From Legionella waltersii (GTDB lineage: Bacteria; Pseudomonadota; Gammaproteobacteria; Legionellales; Legionellaceae), in the NCBI RefSeq assembly GCF_001468085.1, contig NZ_LNZB01000056.1, positions 185,486 to 249,485 of the forward strand: DNA of 64,000 nucleotides. Direction: 5' to 3'. The notes under the pieces were generated by a model. It did no database searches. It was not told the DNA's origin and saw only the letters and a list, made by a program, of their open reading frames with translations. A program made the translations under genes and the position numbers. Below are positions 25,384 through 34,026 of this stretch, piece after piece (the stretch's first letter is position 1; each line of letters begins with the position of its first letter).

Positions 25384-27269
25384 GCCTAAACAAACTGAAT
25401 AAAGCCATAGGCCCTCAAGTCAGAGAAAAAAATCCCGGCAAGATAAATAAAACGTTAGTCTGGTTAGTGATTTGTTCGTTTTTAATCAGCATGCAAATTG
25501 GCACGCAGTTTTTCGCACATCAATTTCACTATGCTGATGTCTTAGGGACTTCATTCGCTCATATTTATAGGCCTTGGCAGATTTTTATTTGGGCTATTAA
25601 ATATCAATCCTATTACCCAGATTCTTTTAATGCCGCCTTTGGTCTGATTGTCATGATTGGCTGTCTCTTTTTAATGATGATCGTGGTGGCTTCCAAATAT
25701 TTTAAAAAGAACAATGTGAGTGATTACCTCCATGGTTCAGCCAGGTGGGCTAATTGGGAGGATTTAAACAGCGCAAGCCTCATTGGACATGATGAAGGGG
25801 TTTATGTTGGAGCATTCGAAGATGACAAAGGAGAGATTCATTATTTGCGCCATAATGGACCCGAGCATGTTTTAACCTATGCACCAACACGCTCAGGGAA
25901 AGGAGTTGGTCTAGTGATCCCTTCCCTTCTATCCTGGAAACAATCTTGCGTCATTACCGATTTAAAAGGTGAACTTTGGGCAATGACTGCTGGATGGCGG
26001 CAGAAACATGCTAACAACAAAGTCATTCGATTTGAGCCTGCAACGTTAAAAGGAAGTGCACGCTGGAACCCACTAAATGAAATCAGAGTAGGTACGGAAT
26101 CAGAGGTCGGTGACGTGCAAAATTTGGCAACACTTGTAGTTGATCCCGATGGTAAAGGATTGGAAACGCATTGGCAGAAGACCTCTCAAGCCCTTTTGGT
26201 TGGTTTTATTCTGCATGCGATTTATAAACTGAAAACCCAAGGAGAACCAGCCACATTTCCCAACATTGACCGTATGCTCGTTGATCCCAATATTAATATT
26301 GCCGACCTGCTTATTGAAATGACGCAATACCCACATATTGAGGGCAAAACCCATCCTGTTATTTCAGCCTCTGCGCGTGACATGATAGACCGCCCCGAAG
26401 AAGAAGCAGGATCTGTATTATCTACTTTAAAATCTTATTTGGCGTTATACCGAGATCCAGTGGTAGCACATAACGTCTCGTCTTCCGATTTTTGTATTCG
26501 AGATTTGATGAACCATGAAAATCCCGTGAGTCTTTATATTATTACTCAACCTAATGACAAGGCCAGGCTTCAACCTCTGGTTAGAGTCATGATTAATATG
26601 ATAGTAAGACTATTGGCTGACAAAATGGAATTTGAGCGTGTATCCGATGACAAAGGATTATCTTATGTGAGCGCTAAAAAAACGTATAAACATCGACTGC
26701 TTTGCATGATTGATGAATTTCCTAGCCTTGGAAAACTCGATATTCTGCAAGAGTCATTAGCCTTTGTTGCAGGTTATGGTTTAAAGTTTTACTTAATTTG
26801 CCAGGACATTAATCAGCTTAAAAGCCGTGAACGTGGCTATGGCCCTGATGAGACCATTACTTCTAATTGCCACATCCAAAATGCTTATCCACCCAACCGA
26901 GTTGAAACGGCAGAACATCTTTCCAAGCTGACAGGTCAAACGACGATTGTTAAAGAACACATCACCACCAGCGGTAAACGTTTTTCTACGTTCTTAAATC
27001 AAATATCAAAAACCATTCAGGAAATATCGAGACCACTTTTAACCGTTGATGAGTGTCTTCGCATGCCAGGGCCTAAAAAAGATTCTAATGGCTTGATTAT
27101 TGAAGCTGGTGATATGGTTGTTTACGCAGCGGGCTTCCCTGCTATTTATGGTAAACAACCGCTTTATTTTAAAGATCCAGTCTTCATGGCTAGGGCTTCT
27201 GTAGAGGCTCCTGCTCACTCAGATATTTTACGTGTTCGATTAAGTGAAAATGAGGTGATCAGGTTATGA
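25380..27269 (+). CDS. traG: TraG, VirD4-type coupling protein
   Basis: 629-aa coupling ATPase that brings the relaxosome to the channel. Two N-terminal membrane segments (LVWLVICSFLISMQI; AAFGLIVMIGCLFLMMIVVA) precede Walker A TYAPTRSGKGVGLVIPSLLS near residue 167 and Walker B LLCMIDEFPSLGKL near 442. The family segment FYLICQDINQLK follows. As in RP4-like ICEs it is placed after trbL and before traF. The gene is intact. Confidence 0.95.
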   Translation: MSLNKLNKAIGPQVREKNPGKINKTLVWLVICSFLISMQIGTQFFAHQFHYADVLGTSFAHIYRPWQIFIWAIKYQSYYPDSFNAAFGLIVMIGCLFLMMIVVASKYFKKNNVSDYLHGSARWANWEDLNSASLIGHDEGVYVGAFEDDKGEIHYLRHNGPEHVLTYAPTRSGKGVGLVIPSLLSWKQSCVITDLKGELWAMTAGWRQKHANNKVIRFEPATLKGSARWNPLNEIRVGTESEVGDVQNLATLVVDPDGKGLETHWQKTSQALLVGFILHAIYKLKTQGEPATFPNIDRMLVDPNINIADLLIEMTQYPHIEGKTHPVISASARDMIDRPEEEAGSVLSTLKSYLALYRDPVVAHNVSSSDFCIRDLMNHENPVSLYIITQPNDKARLQPLVRVMINMIVRLLADKMEFERVSDDKGLSYVSAKKTYKHRLLCMIDEFPSLGKLDILQESLAFVAGYGLKFYLICQDINQLKSRERGYGPDETITSNCHIQNAYPPNRVETAEHLSKLTGQTTIVKEHITTSGKRFSTFLNQISKTIQEISRPLLTVDECLRMPGPKKDSNGLIIEAGDMVVYAAGFPAIYGKQPLYFKDPVFMARASVEAPAHSDILRVRLSENEVIRL

Positions 27270-27811
27270 AAAAACTGTCCATCATAATCGCTATTTTTCT
27301 GATAAGTACTATTGCTGCAGGCATGTTGTTCCATTCTATGGGCTTTCGGATAAACCTGACTGAATCAATTCCTGTAGGCTTATATCGCATCACCGGCACA
27401 GAGCCGCTAAAAAATGCTTATGTGATTATTTGCCCAGATGATAGGCAAACTTTCAGATTAGCCAAGAACAGAGGTTATATAAACCATGGTCTTTGTTGTA
27501 ATGGGTATGGCTATTTAATGAAAAAAGTAGTGGCTGTATCTGGCGATATCCTCTCTGTGACAAATGAAGGGGTTTATGTGAATCAAATGTTAATTCCTTA
27601 TTCAAAACCAAAATTACAGGATGGAATGAACCGCACTTTACCTCAATGGCAGGTAATGAATTATCAACTTCGAGAAGATGAAATCATGACGATGACCAGT
27701 CAAAGCGAATGGTCATTCGATGGTCGATATTATGGTCTTGTTCACACAAGACAAATCAAGGGAATGATCACACCCATATGGGTAATTAATAAACGGGAGA
27801 AAACCACATGA
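27266..27811 (+). CDS. traF: TraF, S26-family pilin-maturation peptidase
   Basis: 181-aa membrane-anchored peptidase. It has an N-terminal anchor (LSIIIAIFLISTIAAGMLF), the catalytic Ser S34 in NLTESIPVGLYRI, Lys in YLMKKVVAVSGD (K86 or K87), and the signature RYYGLVHTRQIKG. In RP4, TraF cuts and cyclises TrbC. Overlaps traG and the next small ORF. Confidence 0.93.
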   Translation: MKKLSIIIAIFLISTIAAGMLFHSMGFRINLTESIPVGLYRITGTEPLKNAYVIICPDDRQTFRLAKNRGYINHGLCCNGYGYLMKKVVAVSGDILSVTNEGVYVNQMLIPYSKPKLQDGMNRTLPQWQVMNYQLREDEIMTMTSQSEWSFDGRYYGLVHTRQIKGMITPIWVINKREKTT

Positions 27812-27972
27812 GTCAAGAAACCGAGTTAATGGATGTGATTTCAGAAAAGTTCGAGGATTTAGTAATCCCTGGCTTTCTTGTCGAGGTCAGTCCGATAGAA
27901 GCAGACATCATGGGCGCTTTTTTTGAAGATGCACTCAATGAGGCTGACGCGATGGAGGCCATTTATGACTAA
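27808..27972 (+). CDS. Small acidic protein, unknown
   Basis: 54-aa ORF that starts on the traF stop (ATGA) and ends inside the first codons of the ArdC/primase gene. It is strongly acidic (MSQETELMDVISEKFEDL, ADIMGAFFEDALNEADAMEA). The tight coupling on both sides and a GGGAGA 9 nt upstream of the ATG support translation. Small acidic proteins near ArdC are often anti-restriction or DNA-mimic proteins, but nothing specific is shown here. Confidence 0.65.
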   Translation: MSQETELMDVISEKFEDLVIPGFLVEVSPIEADIMGAFFEDALNEADAMEAIYD

Positions 27973-30151
27973 AATGCCTTACCATCAAGTTGTTGCCAAT
28001 CAAATTATTGAAAGCCTGAAAGCAGGAACAGCGCCCTGGCTAAAACCATGGGAACCAGGTACAGGTAATGATCAAGTTCCTTATAATCCGATAACAGGTA
28101 AACGTTATCGCGGGATTAATGCATTGTATTTAATGCTGAACCAAAGTGATGACAACCGCTGGTTAACTTACAAACAAGCACAAAGCATGGATGCTCAGGT
28201 TCGTAAGGGCGAAAAAGGCACCACAATTCAGTATTGGAAATTTCATGAAGAACAAACCAAACACGATGATGCTGGTAACCCTGTACTTGATGCGCAAGGT
28301 AATTCATTAAAAGTGCAGGTGAATCTTGAGCGACCCAAGGTGTTTTATGCAACGGTATTCCATGCCTCGCAAATTGATAATATGCCTGAACTCATTCCAA
28401 AAGAGCCAGACTGGTCCTTAATTGAAAGAGCAGAAAAACTATTGCATAACTCCGGCGCTACCATTATTCATTCTGAGGCTGATAGAGCCTTTTATAGATT
28501 GTCGACAGATAGCATCCATCTCCCATCGAAAGACCAATTTAAATCCGCAGCGAACTATTATGCTACTGCCCTGCATGAACTAGGGCATTGGAGCGGTCAT
28601 CCTTCAAGACTGGATAGAGATTTAGGCCACCCCTTTGGTTCAGATGCTTATGCCAAAGAAGAATTGAGAGCAGAAATTGCAAGCATGCTTTTAGGTTCTG
28701 AGCTTGGTATAGGTCATGACCCTTCACAACACACTGCCTACATCAAATCATGGATTCGAGTTCTGGAAAACGAGCCTTTAGAAATATTCAGGGCATCCGC
28801 AGATGCGGAGAAAATAGTGAATCACCTGTATGCGTTAGAGCAATCCCAAGACATTCAACTAGCAGAACTCATTGAAATCAAGGATGAGAAACTTAAAGAG
28901 GTAGCCTTTATGACGTCTGAAAACATCACTTCTGAAAAGGTCTGGTTAAGCATTCCCTTCAAACAAAAAGAGATAGCTAAATCCACAATAGGAAAACTCC
29001 CTGATGGAACACCAGGTATTGCCTGGGATAAAGTTCAAAAATGTTGGTATGCAAATCCTGGTGTTCCTGTTGAGAAAATCAAAGCCTGGCTTCCTGAAAA
29101 TCAAATACTGACTCAGGATAAAGCGCTTATACCTGCCGATGAATTTAAAGCAGCATTGATAAACCTTGGTGCTATTGTTTCAGGTGGGCATCCAATTATG
29201 GATGGTAAACCTCATCGCATAGCTACAGAGGGTGATAAAAACGGTGAAAAGGCAGGATTTTATGTAGCCTATTTAGATGGTATTCCGGCTGGATATATTA
29301 AAAATAATCGAACTGGTGCTGAGCTTAATTGGAAATGTAAAGGTTACATTTTAACTGATGAACAGAAGGCAACACTCAAAACAGAGGCGTTTGAGCATCA
29401 ACAGACTCGCCAACGTGAGCTTGAAGCTAAACAAAAAAATACTGCATTAAGACTCAAGGAAAAATTATCTATGATGGCAGAGATTGTGGAACCAACACCT
29501 TATATGCAGGCCAAGGGTATTGAGGTTCATTCTGGCGTATATACTGATGAAGAAAGAAAACTAACCTGTATTCCAGCAACAGATTGCGAAGGAACACTTT
29601 GGACTGTTCAGTACATTGCCGAAGATGGAACCAAACGCTTTGCAAAAGATTCAAGAAAGGAGGGTTGTTTCCACGTGCTAGGTGGTTTGGAAAAGCTTGC
29701 TGATACACCTGTAATTATAATTGCCGAAGGTTATGCTACTGCTGCAACGATAAAAGAAGCATGTGAGCTGCCTGCTGTCGTTTCTGCCTTTGATTCAGGG
29801 AACCTAAAAGCAGTAGCTAAAGTATTGCATGAAAAGTATCCACATACTCCAGTTATCCTGGCCGCGGATGATGACAAGCATCTGGAGTTATCGAAGGGTA
29901 TTAACCCCGGTAAAGAAAAAGCTGGCGAAGCTGCTGATGCTGTCAATGGTTTTATTGTGCTACCAACCTTCGCATCGAATGAGCAGTCATCAAACCCTAA
30001 AAAATTCAGTGATTTTAATGACTTGGCAAATCATAGCAAATTGGGTTTCGAAGGGGTTATACGTCAGATCAAACCAAAGGTTGAAAAAATTGCTAAACGG
30101 TATAATCGTATGCGATTGTCAAAGAACAGTAATGTAATTCATATTTCCTAG
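27965..30151 (+). CDS. ArdC-like anti-restriction / TraC-type primase fusion
   Basis: 728 aa. ATG 27965 follows GGAGG; longer readings are rejected. The N-terminal ArdC domain binds ssDNA and protects incoming DNA (MPYHQVVANQIIESLKAGTA, WLKPWEPG, YRGINALYL). Next comes a metallopeptidase-like motif HELGHWSGH near residue 203, a DUF5710-type segment (VWLSIPFKQKEIAKSTIG), and a C-terminal Toprim domain (VIIIAEGYATAATIKEA near 582; ILAADDD near 632; KFSDFNDLA), as in plasmid TraC primases. It would protect and prime the transferred strand in the recipient. Last gene of the trb operon, followed by a terminator. Confidence 0.88.
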   Translation: MTKMPYHQVVANQIIESLKAGTAPWLKPWEPGTGNDQVPYNPITGKRYRGINALYLMLNQSDDNRWLTYKQAQSMDAQVRKGEKGTTIQYWKFHEEQTKHDDAGNPVLDAQGNSLKVQVNLERPKVFYATVFHASQIDNMPELIPKEPDWSLIERAEKLLHNSGATIIHSEADRAFYRLSTDSIHLPSKDQFKSAANYYATALHELGHWSGHPSRLDRDLGHPFGSDAYAKEELRAEIASMLLGSELGIGHDPSQHTAYIKSWIRVLENEPLEIFRASADAEKIVNHLYALEQSQDIQLAELIEIKDEKLKEVAFMTSENITSEKVWLSIPFKQKEIAKSTIGKLPDGTPGIAWDKVQKCWYANPGVPVEKIKAWLPENQILTQDKALIPADEFKAALINLGAIVSGGHPIMDGKPHRIATEGDKNGEKAGFYVAYLDGIPAGYIKNNRTGAELNWKCKGYILTDEQKATLKTEAFEHQQTRQRELEAKQKNTALRLKEKLSMMAEIVEPTPYMQAKGIEVHSGVYTDEERKLTCIPATDCEGTLWTVQYIAEDGTKRFAKDSRKEGCFHVLGGLEKLADTPVIIIAEGYATAATIKEACELPAVVSAFDSGNLKAVAKVLHEKYPHTPVILAADDDKHLELSKGINPGKEKAGEAADAVNGFIVLPTFASNEQSSNPKKFSDFNDLANHSKLGFEGVIRQIKPKVEKIAKRYNRMRLSKNSNVIHIS

Positions 30152-30164
30152 ATTCAACATAATG

Positions 30165-30200
30165 GGTAAAAGTTCAAGCCATCAGGTTTGAACCTTTACC
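30165..30200. terminator. Bidirectional terminator between convergent genes
   Basis: GGTAAAAGTTCAA (30165-30177) pairs with TTGAACCTTTACC (30188-30200) with one mismatch. A TGTTTTATT run follows on the + strand. It separates the trb operon from the convergent nuclease-like gene. Confidence 0.75.
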
Positions 30201-30207
30201 TGTTTTA

Positions 30208-30969
30208 TTACAATGAGCCATTACTAACTGTTATTTCTCCGTCTTCACAAAATGAATAATTACTCAGAAACTCTTCCAGATATTCAATGTTTAATACCAG
30301 TATTGAAATTGAGTCAAATTCTCTTTCATTTTTGGGAGCAATATATAAATTATTTTTAGTTGGTATTTTATGTAAAGCCCATTTATATTGGCTAACTTGT
30401 GGGGCTGAGGAATTATTGTAATCAATAACCCATAACTTAGCATTTGTAATAATAATGGGGATGATGATGGGAAAGTCTCTTGATTTATTTTTATCTACAT
30501 CTGTTACTGATATAGCCTTTATAGCCGACAACATTTGATTCTGAGCCTTAAAGAAATTATTTTCAAAGTCATTCTTAGCTGCTTTTTTTAGTTGATTACC
30601 TGTTTTATTAAAAAAATCACCAGTAAACGTAAAAAAATACTGATTTTCATCTGGTTTGAATTGAGCAATTCGATAGTTAGAATCCTTAATAGCATGTCGC
30701 CTTGTATTATACATTTTGGGGTCAATGCCATTATCTTCTTTAATCAAAATCAGATATGATGAGTTTGCGGCCCCTTTACACTCAATTAGCCATTCCCTAC
30801 CTTGATATTGCGCTGCTTTAATATCGACCTCTACAAATTCATCCTCATTCTTTATTAACTGATTCATTAAAACAGAAAAACTCTTTTCTTCCAGTATCTT
30901 TTTTGCTCGGAATTCTAAATTAAAACCATAGCTATTAGCCGCATCCAAAATTAATTTATCATCGTCCAT
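30208..30969 (-). CDS. PD-(D/E)XK nuclease-like protein
   Basis: 253-aa protein. The N-terminal part has a restriction-endonuclease-like core: a helix GFNLEFRAKKILEE, then D49 in EFVEVDIKA and E63-C-K65 in REWLIECKGAANS, i.e. the D...E-x-K catalytic trio. The remainder (FPIIIPIIITNAKLWVIDYN) looks like a beta-rich second domain. The gene is inserted between the primase and relaxase genes. AGGG lies upstream of ATG 30969. Defence or DNA-processing roles are both possible. Confidence 0.7.
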   Translation of the reverse strand: MDDDKLILDAANSYGFNLEFRAKKILEEKSFSVLMNQLIKNEDEFVEVDIKAAQYQGREWLIECKGAANSSYLILIKEDNGIDPKMYNTRRHAIKDSNYRIAQFKPDENQYFFTFTGDFFNKTGNQLKKAAKNDFENNFFKAQNQMLSAIKAISVTDVDKNKSRDFPIIIPIIITNAKLWVIDYNNSSAPQVSQYKWALHKIPTKNNLYIAPKNEREFDSISILVLNIEYLEEFLSNYSFCEDGEITVSNGSL

Positions 30970-31075
30970 AGTTTTCCCTAAGTTACTTAAAACCCTGGTT
31001 ATTCATAATATCAGTGTGGTTTTTCTTAATTACCCCATCTAATAACTATAGGATAGATGGAAAATTAACCCCAAT

Positions 31076-32947
31076 TTATTTATTTTTGCGGCTTTTGCTT
31101 TTGTCATTTATTCCAAAAATTTTCCATCGCACATGGTTATCAGATTTGAATCCTTTCCGCTCCAGGTGATCATGTGCATTATCCGGCAATAGCACTTGAC
31201 CTCCTCCGGTGAGCTGAACCAGATCGCATTTGGACAAGTTTCGCAAGCTGTCGTGATCTTTGGCTGGCGAGCCTTGTCTAATGCTGAAAGAGTTGGGCTT
31301 TGTACTCCCCCTTCTCTTTCCAGTGGCTGTTCCAGCAGCCTCATGGCCTCCTGAAGTTCTTCCTCGATGGCTGTGTCGGTTTGCTCTTGATTGATCATGG
31401 GATTTCTCCTGTTCAAAATTTAGTTTTTGACGTTGATTTTCCAAATCCAAATCAGCAAAAGTGATTGGCATTTGATATTGAATAACAATCTGCAAGATAA
31501 TCTTTTTAAATAATGGAGACCCATTCACACAAATACAGTCACCATAGCGCTGTCTTGCCATTTCCAAGGCTCTTTTAAGCGCAGGAATAGACCCGCCTTT
31601 AGAAATGATAATTTCCTTTCCATTGTCCCTAATAACACTGTTATCTTTTTTATAAATCTCAGTACCTTCTTTAGTAACAGAGTCGATTTGTTCAAAATTT
31701 GAAGAGGAAGAAAAAGAAGAGCCTGATCCTGAAATGGTGTAATTATGCTTATTTTTACGATTACGATACCTCATTGCCATTAAAGCATCCTGGTTGCCAC
31801 TCTGTGCTTTTTGTTTCAGCCAATCAGCCCAGGTTTTGTTTTGATGAGAACCTAATAACTGGCAACGTTCTTTTGCATAATTTTTCCTTATGTTCTCAAT
31901 CTCATTAAGCAGCGTTTTGTTTATGTGCTGATAAAGGTACTTTTTCTGTGCTTTAGAAAGGTTCATTAACTTCAAAGCAGCTCGTTTAATTCGACCTCGC
32001 TTTTTCGCCTTTTCAATAAGTTTTTTTCTGGCCTCACGCAACTTTTTAAGTTTGTCTGAAACAAAACATTTATTGTGTGATTTTTCATGCTGATATTTGG
32101 CATATAGCGCGGAACCAAGTACCTTTTTATTTAATGGTTCATAATGATAAACATTTGATGCAGGTCCATCGTCTTCTGGGTAGGATGGTACGAATGAACC
32201 TAGCTTGGATTCGAGATTTTTTTTAGAAAAGGTTCTGGAAATTGAGCTTGCTTTAACAGTAAGCCCTTGGACATTGTGGAACACAAAACCATTGGCTTTA
32301 ATACGAACCATCAACGCATGTTCTGCCAAAATACTATGAATCTCTTCCCAACTACTAGCTGCCTCTATTTTTTCTTTACAGTGACGCTTCATCCAATTAA
32401 TTAAACTTTCAATACCAGAATGATGTTCCATATCGTCAGCAAGATTCTCTGAATGGTTTTTACGGGTTTGATGATTGGTTATTTGAAGACCTAATTCAAT
32501 TTCTAGCTTGGATGCGACCTCAGCAAAAGTCTTATATGCTCTGAAAGGTTCAATCATATTAAAGGTTTGAGGATGAATTTTATTAATCGCAACATGAATA
32601 TGAAGATTGTCTGTATCATGATGAGCAACTGAGATTCTTTGATGTTCTTTAAATCCAATCGACAATGCCACTCTATCTTCAATTTCCCGTAAAACTTGTG
32701 GGGAAAGGTTTTCTCCTGGAGCGAAAGAAATAAGCATATGGTAAGTTTTATCTCCGGTGGCTCTTTGGTTTTTAGTTTGTGTTGCTAATACCTCTTGAAC
32801 AGCCCAAATAGGATCGAGGCTATTACAGTTTGATAATCTGATTTTACCCACTCGCTCCTGTTTGTTTTGTTGATTACACAGGTATTGAACAAGGCCGGAA
32901 AAACTACTAAGTCTAGTTTTTTTCATAGGTATATGGCGAATAATCAT
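31076..32947 (-). CDS. traI: TraI, MobP-type relaxase
   Basis: 623-aa relaxase that nicks oriT and leads the strand into the recipient. The candidate nucleophile Y22 (GLVQYLCN) is at the same position as in RP4 TraI. Motif III with the metal-binding His is SVAHHDTDNLHIHVAINKIH (H110, H116, H118). A middle basic region follows, then an LPD7-like domain near 440-505 (KEIIISKGGSIPALKRALEM). The last 110 residues are low-complexity R/S/G/H-rich and overlap another gene in a different frame (31108-31398). Start overlaps traJ by 4 nt. Confidence 0.93.
   Translation of the reverse strand: MIIRHIPMKKTRLSSFSGLVQYLCNQQNKQERVGKIRLSNCNSLDPIWAVQEVLATQTKNQRATGDKTYHMLISFAPGENLSPQVLREIEDRVALSIGFKEHQRISVAHHDTDNLHIHVAINKIHPQTFNMIEPFRAYKTFAEVASKLEIELGLQITNHQTRKNHSENLADDMEHHSGIESLINWMKRHCKEKIEAASSWEEIHSILAEHALMVRIKANGFVFHNVQGLTVKASSISRTFSKKNLESKLGSFVPSYPEDDGPASNVYHYEPLNKKVLGSALYAKYQHEKSHNKCFVSDKLKKLREARKKLIEKAKKRGRIKRAALKLMNLSKAQKKYLYQHINKTLLNEIENIRKNYAKERCQLLGSHQNKTWADWLKQKAQSGNQDALMAMRYRNRKNKHNYTISGSGSSFSSSSNFEQIDSVTKEGTEIYKKDNSVIRDNGKEIIISKGGSIPALKRALEMARQRYGDCICVNGSPLFKKIILQIVIQYQMPITFADLDLENQRQKLNFEQEKSHDQSRANRHSHRGRTSGGHEAAGTATGKRRGSTKPNSFSIRQGSPAKDHDSLRNLSKCDLVQLTGGGQVLLPDNAHDHLERKGFKSDNHVRWKIFGINDKSKSRKNK
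31108..31398 (-). CDS. Small Cys-rich protein overprinted on the 3' end of traI
   Basis: 96-aa ORF on the same strand as traI, in another frame. ATG 31398 is preceded by CAGGAG at a spacing of 7 nt, a better ribosome binding site than most here. The product looks like a real protein: an acidic helix (TDTAIEEELQEAMRLLEQPL), then a compact Cys-rich end with C-x2-C-P (TTACETCPNAIWFSSPEEV), K-C-Y-C and M-C-D-G, suggesting a zinc-binding fold. In contrast the overlapping TraI tail is low in complexity, so selection probably acts on this frame. The role is unknown; the location suggests a relaxosome accessory. Confidence 0.75.
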   Translation of the reverse strand: MINQEQTDTAIEEELQEAMRLLEQPLEREGGVQSPTLSALDKARQPKITTACETCPNAIWFSSPEEVKCYCRIMHMITWSGKDSNLITMCDGKFLE

Positions 32948-33297
32948 ATTTTTTTCACCACTGCCAACATTGCATCCTGAGTGGTTTGAATACGATTTAA
33001 TAATGTTTTTACTGTTTGGAGGTCAAAATGCGCAACGCGTTTATCTTGAGTCAACCATAGTTTTAACAATCCACCAAGACGTCCTAAGTCTCCATTAATT
33101 TTGACTAGTTGCAGTACATAATCTTTATCAACACTACTTTGAATTTGATATCCGAGACTGATCCGTCTTAAGTACTCGGCAATTGAAAGGCCAGCCATTG
33201 CTGCATTCGATTTAATTTGAATTTCTTCAGAAGGCAAAACAGGTACGCGAAGATGGCGACCATTTTTTCTGGTAGGGGTTTTCTGTTTCTCGTCCAT
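32944..33297 (-). CDS. traJ: TraJ, oriT-binding relaxosome protein
   Basis: 117-aa DNA-binding protein of the RP4 TraJ/MobC type. An N-terminal basic stretch (TPTRKNGRHLRVPVLPSEE) is followed by a ribbon-helix-helix-like region (IQIKSNAAMAGLSIAEYLRR), then LVKINGDLGRLGGLLKLWL typical of TraJ. It should recognise an inverted repeat in oriT and guide TraI to nic. Divergent from traK across oriT, as in RP4. Confidence 0.9.
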   Translation of the reverse strand: MDEKQKTPTRKNGRHLRVPVLPSEEIQIKSNAAMAGLSIAEYLRRISLGYQIQSSVDKDYVLQLVKINGDLGRLGGLLKLWLTQDKRVAHFDLQTVKTLLNRIQTTQDAMLAVVKKI

Positions 33298-33371
33298 AAG
33301 GATGCCGACCTCTTAATTAAGTGGTTATGCAATCCTTTGGGTATTGATTTGACCTCAAAACACAGGTTTTT

Positions 33372-33458
33372 CGTTGAGCACCGAAGGTGCGAATAAGACT
33401 TGTGAGGTTTGGTAGCCAGCTTGCTGGTTAGCTAACTTCACCTATCTTGCCCTGCGTT
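33372..33458 (+). other. oriT: oriT, RP4-like, with predicted nic site
   Basis: CGTTGAGCACCGAAGGTGCG and AATAAG (33372-33396) match the corresponding RP4 oriT block, including the GCACC/GGTGC palindrome (33378-33390). Next is the palindrome CCAGCTTGCTGG (33416-33427), then CTTCACCTATCTTG/CCC with nic predicted between 33449 and 33450 by analogy with RP4 CTTCACCTATCCTG/CCC. It lies between divergent traJ and traK as in RP4. The rest of the 402-bp gap (33459-33699) is AT-rich and should contain the traK promoter. Confidence 0.9.
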
Positions 33459-33699
33459 TCCAGATCACTTTTAAGAATCATAGCAGGAACTTTTTGGAAT
33501 TTGCAATGATTTTTAAGGAACTTTCACCTTAATAGAATCAAATTAATCCTAATTATTCCTAAAAGTTCATTTATTAGAATTATAAAATCATTTTAATATC
33601 CCGTAAAATTCCTTTTTGCTCCAATTTATTCTTTTTCCTTGTTCGAACTCAAATTATGATTTAGACTTTTTAAAATAAAAAAAATAACGCCAAAGAAGA

Positions 33700-34026
33700 A
33701 TGAAAAAACCACTTTCCGAACGAGTAATCCAAAATCAGTCAGAAAAAAGGAATGGGCGAACCAATGCCAAGATTCAATTTATTGCTCTGAAAGAAGATAT
33801 TCGAGAAGCCCTTGAAAAGGGCTGTTCGATGAAAGCTGTTTGGGAAACTTTATCTGATGAAGGCCAAATAACATTCGGCTACAAGGCATTTAGACATTAC
33901 GTACTTAAGTTAATTAAGTCAGCGCAGGAAAATACCAGGGATGATAAACTGAGCAAAAGTAAAGCTACAAATGCAATTAAAGGTTTTACTTTTAATCCAA
34001 TACCCAACCCGGAGGAACTCTTGTAA
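33700..34026 (+). CDS. traK: TraK, oriT-binding accessory protein
   Basis: 108-aa basic protein (SERVIQNQSEKRNGRTNAKI; IREALEKGCSMKAVWETLSD; FGYKAFRHYVLKLIKSA) matching the TraK type that coats the leading side of oriT. The helix-turn-helix-like central part is typical. Its stop overlaps the traL start (TAATG). Confidence 0.85.
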   Translation: MKKPLSERVIQNQSEKRNGRTNAKIQFIALKEDIREALEKGCSMKAVWETLSDEGQITFGYKAFRHYVLKLIKSAQENTRDDKLSKSKATNAIKGFTFNPIPNPEELL

